Assembly (NCBI GenBank): GCA_027035985.1
Contig: JALVTI010000097.1
Location: forward strand, 1-23,198
DNA length: 23,198 nt
Source: Aquificales bacterium
GTDB lineage: Bacteria; Aquificota; Aquificia; Aquificales; QOAS01
Reading direction: 5' to 3'
Part shown: positions 6,558-13,853 of the stretch, piece by piece
Layout: every line of letters starts with the position of its first letter
How positions within the stretch are numbered: position 1 is the first letter of the stretch
Position numbers and translations under genes: made by a program
Notes under the pieces: generated by a model
The model's input: the letters and a program-made list of their open reading frames with translations, nothing else
Told to the model about the DNA's origin: nothing
Database searches by the model: none

Positions 6558-7445
6558 CTAAGACCTCCGCTTGTAAACGAAAACCGGTATGTGTGCCTTT
6601 CTTAGGACTTCCAAACTTACGCTACCCATAAGGATGCGTTTTAGACCGGAGAGACCCTTATTCGCCACCATAACCATGTCGAAATCCCTCTGTTGGAGAA
6701 CCTCTATGATACCCTCAGCGGGGTCTCTCTCCTCTATGTAGACCACCTCGCAGGGGAGACCTTCTTTTTCAAAGCTTTCCCTAATTTGGTTTAACCTCTC
6801 CTCTTTCTTCTCCCTTATTTGGGGAAGGATATTTATTCCCAATTTCTCGAGAATGGGAAGCTCTATCTCCTCCTCAACGTGGATTAAGGTTACCTTAGAC
6901 CCGAAGGGTTTTAAAAACTCCTTGACGTATTCGAGCATTGCATCGGCTATCTCGGAAAAGTCGTAGGCTATGGCAACGTTTTCCAATTTGTTAATGGCGT
7001 GTCCCTTAACCACCAAAACCGGTCTTTTCGAGTGTTTAACGACCGCCTCGGAGGTGCTACCGAGCAGTATCCTCTCAACCAGTCCCTTTTGGTGTCCACC
7101 TAAAATGGTGAGGTCTACGTCGAGTTCCTCCTCCTGCTCGACTATAACGTCGGCGGGACTGCCTATATCAATAATGGTTTCGACCTCAAAGCCTTCCAAG
7201 CGCTTTTTCAAATTTTCGAGCAGATTTTCCGCCGCTCTCCGCTTGGTTTCCTCTATCTCCTCAATTACCGAAGCGTCTATAACGTCGACCACCATAGTTT
7301 CCGGCATCGACACGTATACCAGAGGGGATATGACGTGAAGCAGATAAAATTTGGGTTTGAATTTCTCACCGATAAACTTGGCGGAAGCGACAACCGCCTC
7401 CGTAACGTCGGAAAAGTCCACGGGAACCAAAACTTTCTTTAACAT
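6558..7445 (-). CDS. Tandem universal stress protein (UspA domains), degenerate ATP motifs
   Basis: A 295-residue protein with two Usp domains (about 1-148 and 154-294), each starting with the beta strand KVLVPVDFS or NVAIAYDFS. In ATP-binding Usps the motif is G-2x-G-9x-G(S/T). Here domain 1 reads GGHQKGLVERILLGS, with Gln where the second Gly belongs, and domain 2 reads ANKGLSGLKRILMGS, with Ala for the first Gly. The second half of each motif is intact, so ATP binding may be altered. The gene lies 30 bp after the other Usp gene, with a good SD (GGGGAGG), so the two form an operon. Usps are cytoplasmic stress factors of varied function; the specific role is unknown. Confidence 0.88.
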   Translation of the reverse strand: MLKKVLVPVDFSDVTEAVVASAKFIGEKFKPKFYLLHVISPLVYVSMPETMVVDVIDASVIEEIEETKRRAAENLLENLKKRLEGFEVETIIDIGSPADVIVEQEEELDVDLTILGGHQKGLVERILLGSTSEAVVKHSKRPVLVVKGHAINKLENVAIAYDFSEIADAMLEYVKEFLKPFGSKVTLIHVEEEIELPILEKLGINILPQIREKKEERLNQIRESFEKEGLPCEVVYIEERDPAEGIIEVLQQRDFDMVMVANKGLSGLKRILMGSVSLEVLRKAHIPVFVYKRRS

Positions 7446-7475
7446 TCGGTCGCCTCCCCAAAAATTAATTTAGAC

Positions 7476-8321
7476 CTATTTGACAAAGACTACTGGTCCC
7501 TGCGCGTTGTGCATTACGAAATAGGCAACGCTTCCAAGCAGTATCTCCTTTAATGGACGGGTTCCAAAGGCTCCCATAACGAGAAGGTCGACATTCCCGT
7601 TAGCCTGATACTCCACCAGTTGCTCTTCGGGAAAACCCTTTAGGAGGGTAAAGGTGTAATCGGCACTTTCCTCACCCAGGATTTTGTCCGCCTCCGCCTT
7701 CAGTTGGTCTATCACCTCCTCGGGAAAACTCTCGTTGGGTTCCACGAAAATAACCTCTAAATTCGCCCCGTATCCCTTCGCCAATTCCGCCCCAACCTTT
7801 AAAGCCTTTCTTGCAACGGGGGAGCCATCGAAGGCTATCCCAACCCTCTTAATGGGTTTGTAGTTATCCCTCGACACAAAGACGGGACAGGGAGCCTTTC
7901 TTATAACCCTCTCGGCGGTCGAACCTATTAAAACACCCTTTACCAGGTGCATACCCTTATAACCAACAAAAATCAGGTCATTCTCATCGGCTTCCGCGGC
8001 TATCTCTTCGTAAGGAATACCCTCTACCTGCACCAGCGAAACCTTAGCCCCCTTCTGTCTCCCCAGTTCGGCGAATTCCTGAAACAGAACATCGGCTTTT
8101 TTCTCGAGGGCTTCCTTTACCTTTTGGGAAATTCCCAGGTAGAAGGTAAAACCCAGTATTCCGGCAAGGTCTTCGAGCAAAGTTTCGTCCAGAAGCCTCT
8201 TGTCTATTACGTAGATTCCGACAACCGGAATGTTTAACTTAGACCCCAAATCGAAGGCGTAATTAGCCGCGGCATAGGATGAGGGACTTCCATCAAAGCC
8301 GACTATAAGCCTATTTATCAT
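7476..8321 (-). CDS. Tandem universal stress protein (UspA domains), intact ATP motifs
   Basis: A 281-residue double-Usp protein. Domain 1 (about 1-145) opens with LIVGFDGSPSSYAAA and holds GYKGMHLVKGVLIGS; domain 2 (about 150-280) opens with RVGIAFDGSPVARKAL and holds GAFGTRPLKEILLGS. Both are complete G-2x-G-9x-G(S/T) nucleotide motifs, in contrast to the downstream partner, so this one probably binds ATP. It is the first gene of a two-gene usp operon and is divergent from the uvrB-like gene across a 74-bp gap. The ATG follows TTTACGATTTTTCTTT with no SD, consistent with a leaderless or near-leaderless transcript. A nucleotide-binding stress role is family knowledge; the trigger is not visible. 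Confidence 0.88.
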   Translation of the reverse strand: MINRLIVGFDGSPSSYAAANYAFDLGSKLNIPVVGIYVIDKRLLDETLLEDLAGILGFTFYLGISQKVKEALEKKADVLFQEFAELGRQKGAKVSLVQVEGIPYEEIAAEADENDLIFVGYKGMHLVKGVLIGSTAERVIRKAPCPVFVSRDNYKPIKRVGIAFDGSPVARKALKVGAELAKGYGANLEVIFVEPNESFPEEVIDQLKAEADKILGEESADYTFTLLKGFPEEQLVEYQANGNVDLLVMGAFGTRPLKEILLGSVAYFVMHNAQGPVVFVK

Positions 8322-8395
8322 AAAGAAAAATCGTAAACCTTAAACCTAACGCTATAAAGGAATGGATAAGGTTAATCCTTTAACCGCCGGCAAGA

Positions 8396-9202
8396 ATGGT
8401 TAATTTTTTCAAGTCGATGAAAGAGTGTCCCTATATCGTTGAGCAAATAGTCCGTCCGACGGGTATTCCCGACCCCGAAGTGGAGGTTAGACCCACCGAA
8501 AATCAGTTAGAGGATTTGATAAAAGAGATAAAAGCCCGCGCGGAGCGCGGGGAAAGGTCTTTGGTTTTAACGACCACTAAAAGACTTGCTGAAGAGGTTG
8601 CCGACTATCTGTCAGAGAGGGGTATAAGGGCGAAATATCTACACTCCGATTTGAACGCCATAGAGAGGGCAAAGGTTATAAAGGAACTCCGAGAGAGAAA
8701 GATTGATGCGATAGTAGGGGTAAACCTTTTGAGGGAGGGGTTAGACCTCCCGGAGGTTTCGTTGGTCGCCATTTTAGAGGCTGACAAGGAGGGATTTTTA
8801 AGGAGTTACCGAAGCCTTATACAGATAATCGGGAGGGCGGCTCGCCACGTAAACGGCAAGGCTATCCTTTACGCCGACCGCATCACCCCCTCGATGAAAA
8901 AAGCTATTGAGGAAACCGAGAGGAGGAGAAAAATCCAACTCGAATACAACAAAAGGCATGGAATAACTCCAAAACCTATAAAGAAGAGGGTTGTTAGTCT
9001 CCTTTCGGTGGAGGGTTTGGATTTGGAGCGGAAACTTCCGGGGGTAGATATTGAAAAATTCCGCTCCGAGGAGGAGGTTTTAAAGGAAATTTCGAAACTG
9101 GAAAAGGAGATGTGGGAAGCCGCCAACAATTGGGAGTTTGAAAAGGCGGCAAAACTCCGCGATAGGATAAACGAGTTAAAAAAACTGGTAGGTTTGGTTT
9201 AA
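8396..9202 (+). CDS. uvrB: Solitary C-terminal part of excinuclease subunit UvrB
   Basis: The 268 residues match only the C-terminal part of UvrB (normally about 660 residues). They begin just before the conserved IVEQIVRPTGIPDPEVEVRP and include the second RecA-like domain with NLLREGLDLPEVSLVAI, ADKEGFLRSYRSLIQ and motif VI QIIGRAARHVNGKAILYAD. They end with a UVR coiled-coil (about 230-266: KEISKLEKEMWEAANNWEF then EKAAKLRDRINELKKL). Walker A and B, the DNA-clamping beta-hairpin and the UvrA-binding domain, all in the N-terminal half, are missing. No upstream remnant exists: a stop lies 15 bp before the ATG and a divergent usp gene 74 bp away. The frame is intact over its whole length, so it is either a fresh 5' deletion or a maintained stand-alone protein. 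It cannot act as a normal excinuclease ATPase. Confidence 0.85.
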   Translation: MVNFFKSMKECPYIVEQIVRPTGIPDPEVEVRPTENQLEDLIKEIKARAERGERSLVLTTTKRLAEEVADYLSERGIRAKYLHSDLNAIERAKVIKELRERKIDAIVGVNLLREGLDLPEVSLVAILEADKEGFLRSYRSLIQIIGRAARHVNGKAILYADRITPSMKKAIEETERRRKIQLEYNKRHGITPKPIKKRVVSLLSVEGLDLERKLPGVDIEKFRSEEEVLKEISKLEKEMWEAANNWEFEKAAKLRDRINELKKLVGLV

Positions 9203-9411
9203 GCCTCCAATTCCATTTCTTTTGGGACTTCGAGAATAATGGTGTAGGCAACTAGAAAGCCGTCGAATCCGTGCTCTTTTGTGTAGTTTACCTTTATATC
9301 TTTTATAGTTGCTCCGCTTTCTTGAAACGTATCGAGGAGTTCGTTCAATTTGGTCGTAATTTCTACCGAATTACCTTCGAGGACTACAAACTCCGCCTTT
9401 ATCTTTCCCAT
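9199..9411 (-). CDS. Hypothetical 70-residue protein, possibly DUF2758/Cse60-like
   Basis: A short soluble alpha/beta protein: MGKIKAEFVVLEGNSVEITT, then helix KLNELLDTFQESGATIKDI, and strands KVNYTKE and FLVAYTIILEVPKE. The strand-helix-strand plan, the phrase IKDIKVNY and the C-terminal YTIILE strand recall small proteins of the Cse60 (DUF2758) type, which have no known biochemical function; this similarity is weak and from memory. Its stop overlaps that of the convergent uvrB-like gene in one TTAA (9199-9202). Upstream, TATATTAACCCCAT lies directly before the ATG, with no SD, which fits a leaderless transcript. Confidence 0.6.
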   Translation of the reverse strand: MGKIKAEFVVLEGNSVEITTKLNELLDTFQESGATIKDIKVNYTKEHGFDGFLVAYTIILEVPKEMELEA

Positions 9412-9419
9412 ATGGGGTT

Positions 9420-9425
9420 AATATA
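9420..9425 (-). promoter_or_regulatory. Putative -10 box for the 70-residue hypothetical gene
   Basis: On the minus strand TATATT is followed by AACCCCAT and the ATG at 9411. A weak -35 (TTTCCA) sits 17 bases upstream. The start of transcription would fall at the ATG. Confidence 0.4.
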
Positions 9426-9457
9426 GGTTGGGAACCAAAAGGTGGAAAAAGAAAACA

Positions 9458-11581
9458 TTAACCTTCCCCCAAGGGGAACTTTTCCACAAACTCAACCCTA
9501 ACGCGGCGAAACTTTAAATCGGGCTCCCTCGAGAGGGGGTCGGTTCTATCCTCCAAAAGGAGGTTTGTCGGCGTATCGGTATACCAAAGGGGGTAACCGA
9601 AATAGGTAAAGATATGTTTTCTCTTTATCCTCCTGAGGAACAAAACCCTATAAATCTCCCTCTCCCCGTCTGTTATCCTTATCACATCCCACTCCGAGAG
9701 ACCGAGGGCGGCGGCGTCCTTTGGGTGCATAACGGCAAAGGGCGGCAGTTCGGTCTTCATCAGAAGCTCCGACTTACCCGTTTTGGTCATGGTGTGCCAC
9801 TGGTTTTTGAGCCTACCGGTGGTGAGGATAAATTCGTCCTCCTCGAGGAGGTTTTCCAAACCCCTTTCCCTCCAGAGGTCTTTATCCACATCGGCGACCT
9901 CCCAGGGCGTGGGATGGAATTTCGCCTTCCCGCTTTCGGTTTTGAACTTCCAACCCTCCCCTTGTCGGTAGAGGTGTTTCCCACCCCACCTTTTGGGAAG
10001 GTCTCTTTCATCAAAGGCGCTTATATCGCAGAGTCTCTCCTTTGTGGTCTTTTTGAATTCCTCGAAAATCTCACCCCTATCGCGGTAGGGGAAAAGTTTC
10101 TCTCCTCCCAACCTTTGGGCGAACTCGGTAAAGATTAACCAATCGGGTTTGGTGTTGGGAGGGGGTTCCACCTGCCGGTTTATGAAGGTCAGAGTCTTAT
10201 CGGAGGAGGTCATTACCCCCTCCTTTTCGGGGACAACTTGGGCGGGAAAGACCAGATTGGCAAACTTTAGGGTATCCGCATCGGCGTAAGCCTCGTTTAC
10301 AACCAAAAAGACCCTCTCGAGCGCCCTCCAAACCTTATCCAACCTCGGTAAGGTTATCGCCGGATTTGTCCCCACCACCCAGAGGAGTTTTATCCTCCCC
10401 TCCAACATGAGGTCTATCGCGTCGGTTATCACCGCACCGGGTTTGGGATTTATACCCTTCACCCCCCAGAGGGTCTCTATTTCCCTTCTGTCCCTTTCGT
10501 TGGATACATCCCTGTAGCCGGGCAAGCCGTTGGTTAGATATCCGACCTCCCTACCGCCCATCGCGTTGGGCTGTCCCGTCAGGGAGAAGGGGCATCCCCT
10601 GTCGCCGAGCCTACCGGTGGCCAGGTGGAGGTTTATCAAGGCGAGATTTTTAGCCACCCCGTTGACGGACTGGTTTAAACCCATACTCCAAAAGGAGACC
10701 AACTTTTTAGCATTCGCAAAGAGGTAGGCGAGAAGCTCTATATCCCTTTCGCGGATACCGCAAATTTTCGCCGCTACGTGGGGCGGATATTTTGACGCCT
10801 CCTCGAGTGCCTTTTCAAACCCTTCGGTGTAGTTTTTTACGAAATCCCAATCTATCCACCCCTTCTTGTAGAGAAGGTGGAGAACCGAGTTTAGCAAAAC
10901 CGTATCGGTGCCGGCGTTTATGTTGATAAAGAAGTCGCTCTTTTTTACCGTTTCGGTCTCCACGGGGTCTACGGTCACCACGACGGTGTCGGGCTTTCTC
11001 GAGCGCTGAATGCGGTTGAATAGAACCGGGTGGGCTACCGCCGCGTTGGAACCGATAAAGAGGAAAACGTCGGCGTCCTCGAGGTCGTCGTAGGAGCAGG
11101 GGGGACCGTCGCTGCCAAAGGCTTTTTTGTAAGCCACCACCGCCGAAGCCATACAGAGGCGCGAATTGGCGTCTATGTTGTTGGTCTTAAGAAAACCTTT
11201 TGCGAACTTGTTTATAACGTAGCTATCCTCGGTCGTAAGCTGTCCCGATATGTAAAAGTAGACCTCCTCGGGGGAGAGACTTTTAAATTTCTCCGCCAAT
11301 AGGTTGTAAGCCTCCTCCCAGGAAATCCTTTTAAAGGAACTCTCTATATCCTCCCTGTAGAGGACTTCGGTAAGCCTATTTTTGTCCAACGTTTGGGGTA
11401 TCGTTACCCCTTTTAAACATATCAAACCCCTATTGGCGGGGTGGTTTTTATCCGCCCTCACCTTTAGGGGTGTGGGTATAACCTCGTCCACCAAAGGGGT
11501 CTTTCCGTTCCCGTTTACCCTAACGGAGACCAGTCCGCAACCCACCCCGCAGTAGGGACACTGAAAACCTCCCTTCCCCAT
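9458..11581 (-). CDS. nasA: Assimilatory nitrate reductase catalytic subunit (NasA/NarB type)
   Basis: A 707-residue molybdopterin-bis-MGD enzyme. The N-terminus has a [4Fe-4S] site (Cys8, Cys11, Cys15 in CPYCGVGCGL and Cys55 in GLICLKG). The likely Mo ligand is Cys143 in ANSRLCMASAVVAY. The block SMGLNQSVNG with GQPNAMGGREVGYL is typical of nitrate reductases as opposed to formate dehydrogenases. The C-terminal domain (about 590-700, TGRLKNQWHTMTKTGK) binds the cofactor. There is no Tat signal, so the enzyme is cytoplasmic, and length and single cluster fit the ferredoxin- or flavodoxin-dependent form. It is transcribed divergently from the nitrite reductase gene across 133 bp, which supports an assimilatory role. 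No nitrate transporter is present in the window. The ATG follows CATAGACCCTG, without an SD. Confidence 0.92.
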   Translation of the reverse strand: MGKGGFQCPYCGVGCGLVSVRVNGNGKTPLVDEVIPTPLKVRADKNHPANRGLICLKGVTIPQTLDKNRLTEVLYREDIESSFKRISWEEAYNLLAEKFKSLSPEEVYFYISGQLTTEDSYVINKFAKGFLKTNNIDANSRLCMASAVVAYKKAFGSDGPPCSYDDLEDADVFLFIGSNAAVAHPVLFNRIQRSRKPDTVVVTVDPVETETVKKSDFFININAGTDTVLLNSVLHLLYKKGWIDWDFVKNYTEGFEKALEEASKYPPHVAAKICGIRERDIELLAYLFANAKKLVSFWSMGLNQSVNGVAKNLALINLHLATGRLGDRGCPFSLTGQPNAMGGREVGYLTNGLPGYRDVSNERDRREIETLWGVKGINPKPGAVITDAIDLMLEGRIKLLWVVGTNPAITLPRLDKVWRALERVFLVVNEAYADADTLKFANLVFPAQVVPEKEGVMTSSDKTLTFINRQVEPPPNTKPDWLIFTEFAQRLGGEKLFPYRDRGEIFEEFKKTTKERLCDISAFDERDLPKRWGGKHLYRQGEGWKFKTESGKAKFHPTPWEVADVDKDLWRERGLENLLEEDEFILTTGRLKNQWHTMTKTGKSELLMKTELPPFAVMHPKDAAALGLSEWDVIRITDGEREIYRVLFLRRIKRKHIFTYFGYPLWYTDTPTNLLLEDRTDPLSREPDLKFRRVRVEFVEKFPLGEG

Positions 11582-11714
11582 CAGGGTCTATGATTGGTTT
11601 TCTCCCTTCCACCTTTGGGTTTTCCCTTCGGACAATTTTCTCCACCAAAGGGGGACAAGGATGTTTTTTTAAAAGACCTTTTCGGGGAACCCCTGCGGAA
11701 AAAGATAACCCCCG
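11582..11714. promoter_or_regulatory. Divergent nasA/nirA control region
   Basis: This 133-bp gap must hold promoters for both nitrate and nitrite reductase genes. For nirA a -10-like GATAAC (11704-11709) precedes CCCCG and the ATG. For nasA, CATAGACCC lies just before its ATG. A loose inverted pair, CCTTTGG at 11612-11618 and CCAAAGG at 11645-11651, and a GGGGAACCCC dyad at 11683-11692 could be operator sites. No known regulator motif is recognised. Confidence 0.45.
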
Positions 11715-13274
11715 ATGGGTGAGAAAGAGAAAAAACTAAACCGCATAGAGAGGATAAAGAAAGAACTCCACCCCTTCGAGGAGGAGTTCAAAAGGAGGAT
11801 GGAGCGCTACTTCGAAGAGGGGGACTACAAAAAGATACCCCCCGACGACATAGAGCGCCTGAAGTGGTACGGGATTTTCTACCGGAAGGCTACGCCGGGG
11901 TATTTCATGATAAGGATAAGGGTGCCCGGAGGGGTTTTGAGCTACCGCCAGGCAAAACGTGTTGCCGAGCTTGCGAAGAAATACGCCCGCAATCTGGTCG
12001 AGATTACCTCCCGCCAACAGCTCCAAATAAGGTGGGTTGAATTGAAGAACATAAAGACCATCTTGGAAGGTCTCGAGGAGGTCGGGCTTACAACCCTCCA
12101 AACCGGTATAGACAACCCGCGAAATGTGGTTCAAGACCCCCTTGCGGGATTGGCTTACGAGAGCGTAATAGACACCACCCCTTTGGTCTTCGACATGACC
12201 AAAGCTATCTTGGGCAAGCGGGAGTTTGCCGACCTCCCGAGGAAAGTCAACCCCGCCATCTTGGGTTCGACCAGAGACCCGATAAACGCCCTCTACAACG
12301 ACATAACCTTTTACCTTGCCGAAAGGGATGGAGAATACGGTTTCAACCTTTACCTGGGCGGGAAGATAGGTTCGGGGGGACCCCAAAAGGGGTTCGATAT
12401 GGATATGTTCGTCCGACCGGAGGAGGTTGTCGAAGTCTTTAAAACCGTTTTGAGGATTTACGCCGAAAAGGGTTACCGCGATAACCGGAACAGAAACAGA
12501 CTTTACTTCCTCGTTAGGGATATGGGGATAGAACTGTTCCGCGGGGAGATAGAAAGACGTTTGGGAAAAGAGTTCCCATTTAAGGGTGAGGATAAAGTTA
12601 AAACCTACGGCGAGAGGGTCGGAATTATTCCCCAAAAGGGGGAACTCCATGCGGTCGACATAGGCGTCCCGTCGGGGAAGATATCGGCGGAGGACTTCGA
12701 AAAGGTTGCCGAGCTGGCAAAGCGTTACGGAAACGGGGAGCTCCGTCTCTCGACCTACCAAAATATCTATGTGGTAAATATCCCCGCTTCGCGGGTTAGG
12801 GAACTCACCTTAGACTCGGACTACGAATACCTGAAGGGCTTGGACGGCGCTTGGGTGGTCAACACCATTGCCTGCGCCGGTAGCGACACCTGCCATTTTG
12901 GGGTAATAGAGAACAAATCGGACGCCCAAAGGGTTGCCAAATATCTATCCTCCCGCATTCCGCTCGACAGTCCCATAAGAATCCACTGGTCGGCTTGCGT
13001 CAAGGGGTGTGGACAGCACGGCGCGGCGGATGTGGGCTTTGTGGGAACCAAAATAAAGGTCGGTGATAAGGCAGTCCCCGCGGTGGAAGTCTTTTTGGGG
13101 GGAAACCACCACATGAAGGCTAAAAAGGTCGGAAAAGTCCCCCTTGAGGGTTTGGAAAAGCGGCTTGAAAACCTCTTTAGGTATTACTACAACAACCGCC
13201 GCAGGGGGGAAACATTCTTCCATTTCGTCCACCGAAAGGGTATAGACCACTTTAAGAGGTTCTTCGAGGTGTGA
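11715..13274 (+). CDS. nirA: Ferredoxin-type nitrite reductase (siroheme, [4Fe-4S])
   Basis: A 519-residue nitrite/sulfite reductase-family protein. The cofactor site is complete: Cys387 and Cys393 (CAGSDTC) with Cys428 and Cys432 (CVKGCGQHG), the C-x5-C...C-x3-C pattern that holds the coupled siroheme and [4Fe-4S] cluster. The N-terminal half contains EITSRQQLQIRWVEL and GLEEVGLTTLQTGIDNPRN, typical of assimilatory nitrite reductases. It reduces nitrite to ammonia with six electrons, probably from ferredoxin, in the cytoplasm. Sulfite reductase is the alternative, but divergence from nasA and a siroheme gene 3 bp downstream favour nitrite. The ATG is preceded by GATAACCCCCG, no SD. The first 40 residues are highly charged. 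Confidence 0.9.
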   Translation: MGEKEKKLNRIERIKKELHPFEEEFKRRMERYFEEGDYKKIPPDDIERLKWYGIFYRKATPGYFMIRIRVPGGVLSYRQAKRVAELAKKYARNLVEITSRQQLQIRWVELKNIKTILEGLEEVGLTTLQTGIDNPRNVVQDPLAGLAYESVIDTTPLVFDMTKAILGKREFADLPRKVNPAILGSTRDPINALYNDITFYLAERDGEYGFNLYLGGKIGSGGPQKGFDMDMFVRPEEVVEVFKTVLRIYAEKGYRDNRNRNRLYFLVRDMGIELFRGEIERRLGKEFPFKGEDKVKTYGERVGIIPQKGELHAVDIGVPSGKISAEDFEKVAELAKRYGNGELRLSTYQNIYVVNIPASRVRELTLDSDYEYLKGLDGAWVVNTIACAGSDTCHFGVIENKSDAQRVAKYLSSRIPLDSPIRIHWSACVKGCGQHGAADVGFVGTKIKVGDKAVPAVEVFLGGNHHMKAKKVGKVPLEGLEKRLENLFRYYYNNRRRGETFFHFVHRKGIDHFKRFFEV

Positions 13275-13277
13275 GGT

Positions 13278-13853
13278 ATGCCCCTCTTTCCCGCCTTTGT
13301 TTCCCTAAAGGGTAAGAAAATCCTCGTTGTGGGTGGCGGCAAAGTTGCCACCCGAAAGGTAGAAAAACTCCTCCCCTTTGGTGGAGATATAACGGTCGTA
13401 GCCCCAAGGGTGTTGAAAAAACTCAAAAAACTCGCGAGGGAGGGAAAGATAAAACTCAAACGCCGAAGGTTTCTAACGGGGGACTTGAAAAACGCCTTTA
13501 TGGTTGTGGTTGCGGTCGACGATACAGACCTGCAGAGGAAAATTTTCAACCTCTGCCAAAAGCGGGGAATTCTTTGCAACTCGGTAGACAGTCCCGACTA
13601 CTGTAACTTTATCTTTCCCGCGTTGGTGGTAAAGGGGGATTTGGTCGTGGGTATCAACACCGGTGGCAAAGCCCCCGCCCTCTCGAGGGAGATCAGAAAA
13701 CTGATAGAAAGGAGTCTCCCCGAAGGAATAGAAACTATTTTGGAAACCCTTTACAGGGAGAGAAAACGGCTTCCCAAAGGTAGAGAAAGACAAAGATACC
13801 TAACCCGTTTGGCGGAGGAACTGATTAAACAAAAAGTGGAAAGGGAAAGTTAG
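13278..13853 (+). CDS. Precorrin-2 dehydrogenase / sirohydrochlorin ferrochelatase
   Basis: A 191-residue protein matching the N-terminal (CysG-B / Met8p) half of siroheme synthase. It has a Rossmann NAD site KILVVGGGKVATRKVEKL (Gly19-Gly21) and a central SVDSPDYCNFIFPALV. Asp104 falls at the position of the catalytic Asp of CysG and Met8p. The residue matching CysG Ser128 is Thr128 (INTGGKAPALS). It oxidises precorrin-2 to sirohydrochlorin and inserts iron to give siroheme, the NirA cofactor. The gene starts 3 bp after nirA with an SD-like GAGGTGTGAGGT, so the two form an operon. No uroporphyrinogen methyltransferase domain is attached, so that step must be encoded elsewhere. It is convergent with gltB, overlapping by 4 nt. 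Confidence 0.9.
   Translation: MPLFPAFVSLKGKKILVVGGGKVATRKVEKLLPFGGDITVVAPRVLKKLKKLAREGKIKLKRRRFLTGDLKNAFMVVVAVDDTDLQRKIFNLCQKRGILCNSVDSPDYCNFIFPALVVKGDLVVGINTGGKAPALSREIRKLIERSLPEGIETILETLYRERKRLPKGRERQRYLTRLAEELIKQKVERES

Noticed and set aside
11590..11739. Plus-strand open frame beginning MIGFLPSTFGFS between nasA and nirA
   Set aside because: It crosses the nirA promoter and start in another frame, has no SD and low-complexity composition. It is probably spurious.
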